This document shows, in pieces, positions 34,930-43,644 of a stretch of DNA of 64,000 nt. This DNA is from Ruegeria arenilitoris. GTDB lineage: Bacteria > Pseudomonadota > Alphaproteobacteria > Rhodobacterales > Rhodobacteraceae. The stretch is taken from assembly GCF_013030985.1 (NCBI RefSeq), contig NZ_WPYP01000007.1, forward strand, positions 1 through 64,000, read 5' to 3'. Within the stretch, counting starts at the first letter, position 1. Each line of letters begins with the position of its first letter. The position numbers and the translations under genes are program-made. The notes under the pieces were generated by a model. The model saw only the letters and a list, made by a program, of their open reading frames with translations. It had not been told where the DNA came from and did no database searches.

Positions 34930-36237
34930 TCACCCATCTGCCTGCAGATCAAACTGTTCGTCGGGGAAGTACTTTGCCAGACGCACATCCGCGGCGCGGG
35001 CGTGACCTTCCATGCCTTCCAGCCGGGAAATACGGGCGGTTGCAACAGCCACGGGCTTTGATCCTTCGCGCGTGGCCCGCTGCCAGGTGACGATCTTCAT
35101 ATACTTGTGGACACTCAGCCCCCCCGTATAACTGGCCGCCCCCGAGGTCGGCAGAACGTGGTTGGTGCCGGTGGCCTTGTCGCCATAAGACACGGTGGTT
35201 TCTTCCCCCAGAAACAGTGAACCGTAACAGGTCAGCCGCTCCAGCCACCAATCCAGGTCCTCGGCCTGCACTGTCAGATGCTCGGGGGCGTATTCATCCG
35301 AACAGGTGGCCATTTCCTCACGATCCGAACAAACGATCACCTCGGCATAGTCGCGCCACGCGGCGGCAGCGTTTTCGCGGTTCAACTCGGGCAGATCGTC
35401 GATGAGCTTTGGCACCAGTTCCATCACCTTTTGCGCCAGATTTCGGTCATCGGTCACCAGCCAGACGGGCGAGTTGTAGCCGTGTTCGGCCTGGCTGACC
35501 AAGTCGGTGGCCACCACAAGGGCGTCCGCACTGCTGTCGGCCAGGATCAGGCTGTCGGTGGGGCCTGCAATCATGTCGATGCCAACCTTGCCGTAGAGAA
35601 TGCGCTTGGCCTCGGCCACGAACTGGTTGCCCGGACCCACCAGGATATTGGCGCGCGGCAGACCGAACAGGCCATAGGTCATCGCGGCCACGCCCTGCAC
35701 CCCGCCCATGGCCAAGATGCTGTCGGCCCCGCAGATATGCGCGGCATAGACAATCGCAGGCGCGACCCCCTCACCCGGGCGCGGCGGGGAACAGGCGGTG
35801 ATGTGGCGGCACCCGGCGACCTTGGCGGTGGTGACAGTCATAATCGCGCTGGCGGTGTGGCTATAGCGCCCACCGGGCACATAGCAGCCCGCCGCGTCCA
35901 CCGGGATTGCCTTTTGACCGGCGACAAAACCCGGAACAATCTCGGTCTGCACATCGGCCACGGTTGCCTTCTGGGTTTCGGCAAAGCGGCGCACATTGTC
36001 ATGGGCAAAGCGGATATCGGCCTTCAGCTTCTCTGGAACCCGGGCGATGGCGGCGTCGATCTCGGCCTGAGTCATCAGGACATTGCCGTCGAACTTGTCG
36101 AACTTGGCCGCGTATTCCAGCGCCTTTGCATCACCCCCCACCTCGATATCAGCAAGGATGGTCCTTACCGAATCGTGCACTTCAGAGGCATGGGATTGCG
36201 CCGTCAAAGTCGCTTTTTTCAAATAGTCACGAGGCAT
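34930..36237 (-). CDS. hpsN: HisD-family dehydrogenase, probable sulfopropanediol dehydrogenase (HpsN-like)
   Basis: This 435-residue protein has the histidinol-dehydrogenase fold signatures: GCYVPGGRYSHTASAIMTVTTAKVAGC, SILAMGGVQGVAAMTYG, GPGNQFVAEAKRIL, IDMIAGPTDSLILADSSAD, LVSQAEHGYNSPVWLVT and EYAPEHL. Roseobacters use a HisD relative, HpsN, to oxidise 2,3-dihydroxypropane-1-sulfonate (DHPS) to sulfolactate. Presence beside ComDE, with no other his gene, supports this over histidine synthesis. A LacI regulator faces it across two palindromic operators. A transporter and the sulfolactate dehydrogenase are not seen here, so the pathway is incomplete in this window. Confidence 0.75.
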   Translation of the reverse strand: MPRDYLKKATLTAQSHASEVHDSVRTILADIEVGGDAKALEYAAKFDKFDGNVLMTQAEIDAAIARVPEKLKADIRFAHDNVRRFAETQKATVADVQTEIVPGFVAGQKAIPVDAAGCYVPGGRYSHTASAIMTVTTAKVAGCRHITACSPPRPGEGVAPAIVYAAHICGADSILAMGGVQGVAAMTYGLFGLPRANILVGPGNQFVAEAKRILYGKVGIDMIAGPTDSLILADSSADALVVATDLVSQAEHGYNSPVWLVTDDRNLAQKVMELVPKLIDDLPELNRENAAAAWRDYAEVIVCSDREEMATCSDEYAPEHLTVQAEDLDWWLERLTCYGSLFLGEETTVSYGDKATGTNHVLPTSGAASYTGGLSVHKYMKIVTWQRATREGSKPVAVATARISRLEGMEGHARAADVRLAKYFPDEQFDLQADG

Positions 36238-36289
36238 GGGCAGCGGTTCCTATTTTCTGGCCTTTTTCCGGATTCGGTTCATCGAAATT

Positions 36290-36303
36290 TGTAAGCGCTT
36301 ACA
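36290..36303. promoter_or_regulatory. LacI-type operator 1 (perfect palindrome)
   Basis: TGTAAGCGCTTACA is a perfect 14-base palindrome with the central CG typical of LacI/GalR operators. It lies 53 bases before the hpsN-like start. It overlaps the possible -10 (TACAAA on the minus strand, 36288-36293) of a leftward promoter whose -35 would be TTGCAT (36310-36315, 16-base spacer). Binding would block that promoter. Confidence 0.8.
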
Positions 36304-36310
36304 TCAAAAA

Positions 36311-36324
36311 TGCAAGCGCTTACA
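36311..36324. promoter_or_regulatory. LacI-type operator 2 (near-perfect palindrome)
   Basis: TGCAAGCGCTTACA differs from operator 1 by one base. The centres are 21 bp apart, two helical turns, so two dimers could bind the same DNA face. It overlaps the predicted -35 of the hpsN promoter and lies 67 bases before lacI, so autoregulation is also possible. Confidence 0.78.
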
Positions 36325-36390
36325 TCTACACTTTTCTTAGGCGGCACTTGAGCTTACACTTATTGGCAAAAGCAAATCTCAGGTTTGAAA

Positions 36391-37416
36391 ATGTCGAAAC
36401 TTCGATCCGTACCCACACTGGATGATGTCGCCAAGCTGGCAGGCGTTTCGACGGCGACCGTATCGCGCTGTCTGAATGATCCTGACCGGGTGGTTGAGGC
36501 GACGCGTCAGCGCGTTTTGTCGGCGGTGGACAGGCTGGGATACACACCGAATTTTGCCGCGCGGGTGATGGCGGCCAAGCGGAGTTGGACGATCGGCGCA
36601 ATCATTCCCACCATGGAGAACGCAATTTTCGCGCGCGGTCTGCAAGCTTTTCAGGAAGAACTCCATCAGCACGGTTACACGCTGCTGGTTTCGAGTTCGG
36701 CCTACGATCCCGACCTTGAAGCAGAGCAGATACGGACACTGGTCGCGCGCGGTGCGGATGGGGTGTTGCTGATCGGCCATGACCGCGATCCGAAGGTTTA
36801 TAAGGACCTCGCGCGCCGCGACATCCCGGTGATGATCGCGTGGTCATTTCTGGCAGAGGCACAGGTTGCCTCGGTCGGTTTTGACAATCGCGCGGCGATG
36901 GCCGGGCTGGCGAACCGCGTGATCGAGCTGGGCCACAAACGGATCGGCGTGATTTCCGGCATCACCGCCGGCAATGATCGGGCACGTCTGCGGATCGAGG
37001 GGATAAGGGACGCGGTCCGGCAGAACGGGCTTTCATCGTCGAATCTGACGATCCTTGAAACCCCCTATCAGATCGAAAACGGCGCCGAGGCGTTTTCCAG
37101 GCTGATGTCACAGGACGTCCGACCCACAGCGATCCTGTGCGGCAATGACGTGCTGGCTGTCGGTGCGCTGCACCGGGCGCGCGAAATGGGGCTGAAGGTA
37201 CCAAAGGACGTGTCGGTTACCGGGTTTGACGATATCGAACTGGCCCGGATCGCCTCACCTGCGCTGACCACCGTACATGTGCCACACCGGGAAATGGGCC
37301 GCCGGGCGGCGCTGGCGCTGATTGATATGTTGGAAAACCAGACCCCGAACACTGGCACGCAACTGGCCACGCATATCGTCGAGCGTCAATCCCTTGGACC
37401 GCCGACCAGCGCCTAG
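36391..37416 (+). CDS. LacI-family transcriptional regulator
   Basis: This 341-residue regulator has an N-terminal DNA-binding domain (PTLDDVAKLAGVSTATVSRCLNDPDRV), a hinge, and a periplasmic-binding-protein-like sensor domain (TIGAIIPTMENAIFARGLQAF to CGNDVLAVGALHRAREMGLKVPKDVSVTGFDD). ATG 36391 with AGG seven to eight bases upstream is preferred to the TTG at 36385. It diverges from the hpsN-usp-comDE cluster, and the two operators lie between them. It is probably a repressor relieved by a sulfonate-pathway compound (inference). Its stop shares the bases CTAG with the stop of the convergent lysR gene. Confidence 0.92.
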   Translation: MSKLRSVPTLDDVAKLAGVSTATVSRCLNDPDRVVEATRQRVLSAVDRLGYTPNFAARVMAAKRSWTIGAIIPTMENAIFARGLQAFQEELHQHGYTLLVSSSAYDPDLEAEQIRTLVARGADGVLLIGHDRDPKVYKDLARRDIPVMIAWSFLAEAQVASVGFDNRAAMAGLANRVIELGHKRIGVISGITAGNDRARLRIEGIRDAVRQNGLSSSNLTILETPYQIENGAEAFSRLMSQDVRPTAILCGNDVLAVGALHRAREMGLKVPKDVSVTGFDDIELARIASPALTTVHVPHREMGRRAALALIDMLENQTPNTGTQLATHIVERQSLGPPTSA

Positions 37417-38384
37417 GCGGCCTCGGCCTCCATAGTGCGGAAATCGTCCCTCAACCAGGAGTGCGCCTCGCACATCGGGTCGGTGAAATGCTGCCTGATC
37501 AGCTTTGCCATTGCCTTCTGGATCAGCTTCGAGGTCGTCTCGGGATACACCTCGGTGGTGAACAGGGACACGGTGCGCACAAAGTTGCGCCCCGGAAACG
37601 GAAGCGCCCGGACACTGTCATGGAACCTTTGCGCGCGGTGGAAACAGGCGGCGGTCGTGATCGCCCAGCCGCTGCCCTCGGCGACCAGACCGATGATCGA
37701 TTGGTTGCACTCCATTTCAAACCGGTTGGGTAGATTGTATTTGCTGCGAGTCAGCTGAATTTCGATCTGCTTGCCGATCATGTAGTCCCGCGAATAGCGC
37801 AGCAGGGGCAATTCCGCGTCCGGCTTCAACAAATCTTCGGGTTCGCCGCGGAACGTGTTGGGCAGGATCACGATAAACGGGTCGCGCATCAGCGGGTATT
37901 CGACCAACCCCTCGGTGCGATCCGACGGGCGAGTAGCGACCCCCGCGTCCAGCTTATGCTCTTGCAGATGGGTGATGATCTCGTGACTGGGGCGCGTATA
38001 GTGGCGAAAGCTGCAACGCGGCAGGGCGTGCGCCAGAAACCGAAACAGGTCTGGCGCAATCTGGTTGTCGAAATCGTCGATCAGCGCCAGCCGCAGGTCC
38101 GTTGCATGTTTCCAGTTGCCCGAGCGGATTTCGGCCTCTCCCCGTTTCAGCACCGTCAGCCCGTCACGGACATAACGCGCAAACACCTCGCCCGCCGGGG
38201 TCAGCCCCATCGGACGCCGCCCGTGATCGACCAGATCGACGCCCAGCGCGGCCTCTAGACTGCGCAGATGGTTCGAGACGGTACTGATCGACAGCCCCGT
38301 CTCAGACGCGACCTGCTGGATCGATCCCGATTTGGCGACCAGCCGGAAGACTTCCAGCCAGCGAAGGCTCAGAGATTTGGACAC
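37413..38384 (-). CDS. LysR-family transcriptional regulator
   Basis: This roughly 323-residue protein has the LysR winged helix (LRWLEVFRLVAKSGSIQQVASETGLSISTVSNHLRSLEAALGVDLVDHG) and a C-terminal effector domain. GTG 38384 (SKSLSLRW) gives the normal family start. An in-frame TTG at 38438 would add 18 residues without a clear ribosome site. It lies 81 bases downstream of the dimethylglycine-dehydrogenase-like gene on the same strand. That gene and its divergent MttB partner are candidate targets, perhaps through the inverted repeat at 40989-41020. Confidence 0.88.
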   Translation of the reverse strand: MSKSLSLRWLEVFRLVAKSGSIQQVASETGLSISTVSNHLRSLEAALGVDLVDHGRRPMGLTPAGEVFARYVRDGLTVLKRGEAEIRSGNWKHATDLRLALIDDFDNQIAPDLFRFLAHALPRCSFRHYTRPSHEIITHLQEHKLDAGVATRPSDRTEGLVEYPLMRDPFIVILPNTFRGEPEDLLKPDAELPLLRYSRDYMIGKQIEIQLTRSKYNLPNRFEMECNQSIIGLVAEGSGWAITTAACFHRAQRFHDSVRALPFPGRNFVRTVSLFTTEVYPETTSKLIQKAMAKLIRQHFTDPMCEAHSWLRDDFRTMEAEAA

Positions 38385-38465
38385 CGCGCACCCGTTGTTT
38401 CGGTTTCTTCGAAACAAACCAAGCAAAGATTGATGCAAACGGCAATGGTGAAGTTGGCTGAGGGG

Positions 38466-40901
38466 TCAAGCTTTCATACGGCCAAAGCTTGGATCATAAG
38501 GCGATGGCGGTATGACCGTCGCACGCACGCGCTGGCCGCAGGAATCCAACTCCATCTCGGTCCCGACATCGGCCAGTTCGGGCCGCACGAACCCATGCGC
38601 AAGGTTCAAGCCAATACGATGCCCCCAGTCACCCGAGGTGATCGTACCCACGACCTTCTCCCCCTGCATCAGCGACGCCCCGGGATGGGCAGGTTGCTGC
38701 GTGGCGTGAATGTGCAAGGCGACCAGCTTCTTACATGGCCCCTCAGCCTGTCTTTTCAGCAAAGCTTCGCGTCCAATGAAATCGCCTTTGTCCATTTTTA
38801 CAAAGCGTTCGAGGCAGGTTTCAAACGGGTCAAACTCTGTGATCAGGTCGGCCTTCCAATGCAGAAAGCTCTTTTCCATACGCATGGACTCCACCGCCCG
38901 GGCACCGAACAGTTTCAACCCGTGGGCTTCTCCGGCCTGTCGCAACGCCAGATAGGCGGCATAGAGCGAGGCGTTGGGAACATGGATTTCATAAGCCAAC
39001 TCGCCCGAGAAACTGACGCCCATCACCGTCGCCGGAGCGATCCCGACGAAGCACTCGCGCATGCTGAGCCACGGGAAAGCCTCGGCGGACCAATCACCGC
39101 GCGCACAAGCGGACAGGACATCGCGCGCCTTGGGCCCGGCCAGCACCAGAATGGTCTGGTCATTGGTCAGGCTGCGCAACTGCACGTCCTCGTCGGCCCA
39201 CAAGTGCTGGGTCAGCCAATCCATGTCGTGAAACTCGCTGGCCGCGGCGGACCCGTACCACAGGCGGTCCGGCCCCCGGTCACTGGCGGGCAGGTTGGCG
39301 ACGGTCGCCTCGGCCTTGACCATGCCGTGACGGTTGAGCAGATAGCCCAGCCCGACCCGACCATCGCGCCGCGTGACGGTGCCGCAGAACATCCTGTCCA
39401 GAAAAGCATGCCGATCCGCGCCGGTGATCTCGATCCGATTGAACCCGTTCACTTCGGCCAAGCCGACGCTGTTTTGCACACTGGCCACCTCGGCCGCGAC
39501 CAGATTGAATGTTTCGTCAAAATCGAAACTGAGGGACGGTGAGAAATCAGGGGTGGGCTTGATGTATTCCACCCTCTCCCACCCGTTGACCACTGTGAAC
39601 TCCGCGCCCTCGGCGGCCAGAACGGGGGTCAGAGGCGTCGTTTTGGCTGGCCGCCCGGCCGGGCGGTGTTCGTGCGGGAAGTGAAAGCGGAATTCGTTCT
39701 GATAGTCCTCGATGGCTTTCAGCGCCGTCAGTTCCACATTCGCATGACCGGTGAACCGGCGCGGGTCCAGGCACCACGTGTCGTAACATGCCTCGCCATG
39801 CACAATCTGTTGCGCCAGCAGCCAGCCATGCCCCCCGCCCTCACCCAACCCGGCGCGCAGGCCAATGATGCAGAACGCGTTACGTTTGCCCGGTATCGGC
39901 CCGACCAAGGGCGCACCGTCGATCGTATAGGTGATCGGACCGTTGACGACCGTGTGAACGCCGACCTCCATCAGCGCCGGCATACGAGCAAACGCGCCCT
40001 CCAGCACATCGGTCACCCGGTCCAGATCGTCTGGGCACAGGGCATTGACGAAGTTCGGATCGATCCCGTCCATGCCCCAAGTCTTGCAGTCCTGTTCATA
40101 AAACCCCAGCAGCAGCCCGTTCTTTTCCTGCCTGCAATAATAGTCACTGATCGGGCACCGCAGCAGGGGCATTCTGTGACCCGCATCCCGGATGGCAGGG
40201 ATCTCTTCAGTCAGGAAATACTGGTGCTCCATGGACGAGACAGGGTGATGCACCCCCATCATCGCGCCGACCTCGTTCACCCGATACCCGCAGGCGTTGA
40301 CCACGATGTCACAATCGATATCGCCATGTTCGGTGTGGACCGTCCAGGTGTCGTCGCCGTGCTGGGTCAAACCGACAACCGGCGTGTTGCGATAAACCTC
40401 GGCCCCGGCCTTGCGCGCTCGGCGCGCCAGCGCCTGACACAGCTGCGCCGGGTCGATGTCGCCATCCATAGGGTCCCACAAACCGCCAATCAGGTTCTCG
40501 GTCGAGATCAGCGGGTGGCGGCGGGCGCATTCCTCGGCGTCGATCACCTCGAACTGCACATCCATCCCGCGCGCCATCGAGGCAAAATGGTGATAACCCT
40601 GCATCTGCGCCTCGGTATTGGCCAGACGGATGCCGCCATCCCCGTGGTGGTAGTTGATCGGGTAATCCGGGTCCTCGGCCAGTTCCTTGTACAGCCGGAT
40701 CGAGTGCGACTTCAGGCCCACCATCGTCTGGTTCATGCCGAAATTCGTCACCTGCGCCGCAGAATGCCATGTCGTGCCCGAGGTCAGCTCGTTGCGTTCC
40801 ACCAGAACCACATCCGTCCACCCCTCTTGCGTCAGGTGATAAAGTGTCGAGCAACCGGCGATCCCGCCCCCGATCACAACAACTTTGGTGCGCGACTTCA
40901 T
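38466..40901 (-). CDS. Dimethylglycine/sarcosine dehydrogenase-like flavoprotein
   Basis: This 811-residue protein matches the size and layout of dimethylglycine dehydrogenases. An N-terminal FAD-binding DAO domain (VVVIGGGIAGCSTLYHL; TSGTTWHSA, where the family's His carries covalent FAD) is followed by a C-terminal GcvT-like folate domain from about residue 430 (NRIEITGADRHAFLDRMF, GLKLFGARAVESMRMEKSF). Such enzymes demethylate N-methyl groups and pass formaldehyde equivalents to tetrahydrofolate. ATG 40901 has GGGAG nine bases upstream. It diverges from the MttB-family gene, suggesting sequential demethylation of a quaternary amine, with the actual substrate unknown. Confidence 0.85.
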   Translation of the reverse strand: MKSRTKVVVIGGGIAGCSTLYHLTQEGWTDVVLVERNELTSGTTWHSAAQVTNFGMNQTMVGLKSHSIRLYKELAEDPDYPINYHHGDGGIRLANTEAQMQGYHHFASMARGMDVQFEVIDAEECARRHPLISTENLIGGLWDPMDGDIDPAQLCQALARRARKAGAEVYRNTPVVGLTQHGDDTWTVHTEHGDIDCDIVVNACGYRVNEVGAMMGVHHPVSSMEHQYFLTEEIPAIRDAGHRMPLLRCPISDYYCRQEKNGLLLGFYEQDCKTWGMDGIDPNFVNALCPDDLDRVTDVLEGAFARMPALMEVGVHTVVNGPITYTIDGAPLVGPIPGKRNAFCIIGLRAGLGEGGGHGWLLAQQIVHGEACYDTWCLDPRRFTGHANVELTALKAIEDYQNEFRFHFPHEHRPAGRPAKTTPLTPVLAAEGAEFTVVNGWERVEYIKPTPDFSPSLSFDFDETFNLVAAEVASVQNSVGLAEVNGFNRIEITGADRHAFLDRMFCGTVTRRDGRVGLGYLLNRHGMVKAEATVANLPASDRGPDRLWYGSAAASEFHDMDWLTQHLWADEDVQLRSLTNDQTILVLAGPKARDVLSACARGDWSAEAFPWLSMRECFVGIAPATVMGVSFSGELAYEIHVPNASLYAAYLALRQAGEAHGLKLFGARAVESMRMEKSFLHWKADLITEFDPFETCLERFVKMDKGDFIGREALLKRQAEGPCKKLVALHIHATQQPAHPGASLMQGEKVVGTITSGDWGHRIGLNLAHGFVRPELADVGTEMELDSCGQRVRATVIPPSPYDPSFGRMKA

Positions 40902-40988
40902 TGGCTCTGCTCCCTCTGGTCCGGGACAAGTTTTGCGGAAGAATGGACCGGGCCGACAATAGGGGCAGTGACTGTATTGCAAAATCGA

Positions 40989-41020
40989 AACTGCGATTGA
41001 GGATTCTGATATTCGCAGTT
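40989..41020. promoter_or_regulatory. Inverted repeat between DMGDH-like and MttB-like genes
   Basis: AACTGCGA (40989-40996) is the exact reverse complement of TCGCAGTT (41013-41020), with a 16-base spacer. It lies in the 183-base divergent gap, 87 bases before the flavoprotein start and 64 before the methyltransferase start. The geometry suits a dimeric regulator controlling both genes. Confidence 0.5.
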
Positions 41021-41084
41021 CCCCTTTGCGGCGGGGCAGAGTTGCCGCTTAGTGTGCCCGGAAGATTAGCGGGAAAGGATTGGG

Positions 41085-42605
41085 ATGTCCTCGGAAGGTG
41101 GCAAACGAAGCGGTCGGCGGGCACGGCACGCCCAGCGCGCGGCCAAGCCTGTGGTTGATCCCTGCCCGCCCGGTCAAAAAGGAGGCGCGTTCAAACCACT
41201 GAATCCATCTGAGCTTGAGCAAATCTACGACACCGCCCTGCGCCTGCTAGAGACGCTTGGCATGGGCAACGTTCCAGACAGGCTGGCCGCTGATCTGCTG
41301 TCTGCTGGTGCGCAGCCGGGAGAACAGGATCGGCTGGTCTTTCCGCGCATAATGGTGGAGCGGTTGGTCAATTCCGCCGCCAAGACATTCATCTTCCACG
41401 GCCGGGACGAAACACGCTCCATTCAGGTGGGTGGAGACCGCGTATACTTCGGCACCGGAGGCGCCGCCGTGCAGACGTTGGATATCGACAGCGGGCTCTA
41501 TCGCCCCTCAACGCTGATCGATCTGCATGATTTCACCCGGCTGCAGGACACTCTGGCCAATGTCAGCTGGTTTACCCGCTGCTGCGTGGCGACCGATGTA
41601 CCCGATGTGCGCGATCTGGACATCAACACGGCTTATGCGCTGGTGCGCAACACGACCAAACCGGTGGCCACTTCGTTCACGCTGGCCGAAAACGTCGCCC
41701 CAATTGTCGAGATGCTGGATATCGTGGCCGGTGGACCGGGCGAATTCGCCAAGCGGCCCTTTTTGAAGGCTCATATCAGCCCGGTGATCTCTCCGCTGCG
41801 CTATGGAGAGGATGCGGTGGACGTGGTCTATGAATGCGTTGCCCACAACATTCCCATGTCCTGCATCACCGCCGCGCAGGCCGGGGCCACTGCCCCGGCG
41901 ACCCTGGCCGGGTTTCTGGCGCAGTCTCTGGCCGAAACGCTGGCCAGCCTTGTCATGGTCAACGCGATCCAGCCCGGTTTTCCGATGGTGTTCTCCAACT
42001 GGCCCCTGATCGTGGACCTGCGCACCGGCTCCTTCGCCGGGGGTAGTGGTGAGACCGCCATTCTGAACGCCGCCTCAGCGCAGCTCACCAACTGGCTGGG
42101 CCTGCCCTCGGGCGTGGCGGCGTCAATGACCGACGCCAAAGCCGTCGACGCGCAATACGGAGCCGAAAAGGGGATGACCTCTCTGGCCGCCGCGCTGGCC
42201 GGGGGCAACCTGATCTATGAAAGTTCAGGTATGACAGCATCTCTGCTGGGGGCCAGTTTCGAAGCGTTTGTTCTGGACGATGAAATGCACTCTCACACCT
42301 ATCGGGCCTTGCGTGGGATCGAAGTGACTGAGGAAAATCTGGGTTTTGACGCGATCTGCCAGTCGGTCCTGGGCGACGGTCACTTTCTTGGCAGCACCCA
42401 TACCTATGAGGCGATGGAGCGGGATTATTTCTACCCGTCCCTCGCCGACCGGAATGAGCCGCGCACATGGGAAGAGGAAGGTGCAACCGACGCGTGGTCT
42501 GCCGCGCGCACAAAGGCCAAAGAGGTTCTGGCCACCCATCACCCACAATACCTGAGCGATGCGCAGGACGCTGAAATCCGCAAACGCTTTCGCATCCTGA
42601 TCTGA
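41085..42605 (+). CDS. MttB-family (trimethylamine methyltransferase superfamily) methyltransferase
   Basis: This 506-residue protein has VYFGTGGAAVQTLD, YRPSTLIDLHDFTRLQDTLANV, FSNWPLIVDLRTGSFAGGSGETAILNAASAQL and AGGNLIYESSGMTASLLGASFEAFVLDDE. The frame has no internal TAG, so it is a non-pyrrolysine member, as are MtgB-type betaine methyltransferases. Such proteins move a methyl group from a quaternary amine to a corrinoid protein. No corrinoid protein gene is adjacent, so the acceptor must come from elsewhere or the mechanism differs. It is divergent from the DMGDH-like gene and followed by a ureohydrolase. Confidence 0.85.
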   Translation: MSSEGGKRSGRRARHAQRAAKPVVDPCPPGQKGGAFKPLNPSELEQIYDTALRLLETLGMGNVPDRLAADLLSAGAQPGEQDRLVFPRIMVERLVNSAAKTFIFHGRDETRSIQVGGDRVYFGTGGAAVQTLDIDSGLYRPSTLIDLHDFTRLQDTLANVSWFTRCCVATDVPDVRDLDINTAYALVRNTTKPVATSFTLAENVAPIVEMLDIVAGGPGEFAKRPFLKAHISPVISPLRYGEDAVDVVYECVAHNIPMSCITAAQAGATAPATLAGFLAQSLAETLASLVMVNAIQPGFPMVFSNWPLIVDLRTGSFAGGSGETAILNAASAQLTNWLGLPSGVAASMTDAKAVDAQYGAEKGMTSLAAALAGGNLIYESSGMTASLLGASFEAFVLDDEMHSHTYRALRGIEVTEENLGFDAICQSVLGDGHFLGSTHTYEAMERDYFYPSLADRNEPRTWEEEGATDAWSAARTKAKEVLATHHPQYLSDAQDAEIRKRFRILI

Positions 42606-42675
42606 GCCCATCGGACCATTCCCAAGTCACAGATCTGCCGCTAGGCTCGCGCCAGAACCAACAAGGGGAAGCCAC

Positions 42676-43644
42676 ATGACCAATTCATTTTTTCAGCCGG
42701 TCTCGGCAATGGAGCTTGCCCGGTTTGCTGGTATCCCCACCTTCATGCGCCTGCCGAGCATGACGCTGGATCACGAACGCATTGCCGAGGTTGAGCTGGG
42801 CCTGGTCGGCATCCCGTGGGATGGCGGCACCACCAACCGCCCCGGCGCCCGACATGGACCACGTCAGTTGCGGGATTATTCGACGATGATCCGTGCGATG
42901 AACCCGGTGACCGGGGTTGCGCCTTTTTCCATGGTCAATTGCGCCGATCTGGGAGATGTCGCGCCGAACCCGGTGGATATTCAGGATACTCTGGACCGGG
43001 TGACCGGTTTCTACGCTGATCTGACAGAGCGCGGAATCACCCCTCTGACGGCCGGAGGCGACCACCTGACCACCCTGCCCGTCCTGCGTGCGCTGGCCAA
43101 ATCCGGCCCGCTGGGTTTGATCCAGTTCGACAGCCACACCGACCTGTTCGACACCTATTTCGGCGGCCACAAATTCACCCACGGCACCCCGTTTCGCCGC
43201 GCGGTCGAGGAAGGGCTGGTGGACCCAAAACGCTTTGTTCAGGTCGGCATTCGCGGCACCGCCTACAACACCGAAGACATCGAATGGGGTGAGGCGCAGG
43301 GTATCCGCATCATCCGCATCGAGGAACTGTTCGACCGCGGCATCAACGACGTCATGGCCGAAGTGCGCAGCATCGTGGGTACCGCACCCACCTATTGCAC
43401 CTATGACATCGACTTCGTTGACCCAACCTATGCCCCCGGAACCGGCACGCCCGAAATAGGCGGGCCGAACAGCTTTCAGGCGCAGCAGGTCATTCGCCAG
43501 ATGGCGGGCATCAATCTGGCCGGCGCCGATCTGGTCGAGGTCGCACCGCCCTTCGACCCCGAGGGCGGCACTGCGTGGCTGGGCATCTCATTGATGTTCG
43601 AACTGCTGTGTGTGCTGGCACAGGCAGTGGATGCGCGACGCTAA
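42676..43644 (+). CDS. Agmatinase/ureohydrolase-family protein
   Basis: This 322-residue arginase-fold enzyme has metal-ligand motifs GGDHLTTL, FDSHTDLFD and YDIDFVDPTYAPGTGTPE, and the substrate-loop GIPWDGGTTNRPGARHGPRQLRDYS. The family hydrolyses guanidino compounds to urea plus an amine, using two Mn (or Ni) ions. Agmatine is the textbook substrate, but guanidino-acid hydrolases look the same at this level. It follows the MttB-like gene by 70 bases with an AAGGGGAAG ribosome site. Its stop overlaps the stop of a second, convergent ureohydrolase. Confidence 0.87.
   Translation: MTNSFFQPVSAMELARFAGIPTFMRLPSMTLDHERIAEVELGLVGIPWDGGTTNRPGARHGPRQLRDYSTMIRAMNPVTGVAPFSMVNCADLGDVAPNPVDIQDTLDRVTGFYADLTERGITPLTAGGDHLTTLPVLRALAKSGPLGLIQFDSHTDLFDTYFGGHKFTHGTPFRRAVEEGLVDPKRFVQVGIRGTAYNTEDIEWGEAQGIRIIRIEELFDRGINDVMAEVRSIVGTAPTYCTYDIDFVDPTYAPGTGTPEIGGPNSFQAQQVIRQMAGINLAGADLVEVAPPFDPEGGTAWLGISLMFELLCVLAQAVDARR

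Noticed and set aside
34930-36237. Histidinol dehydrogenase of histidine biosynthesis
   Set aside because: No his gene is adjacent; the neighbours are ComDE and a LacI regulator, so an HpsN-type sulfonate role fits better.
41085-42605. Possible pyrrolysine-containing MttB
   Set aside because: The frame runs 506 codons with no in-frame TAG, so it is a non-pyrrolysine member.
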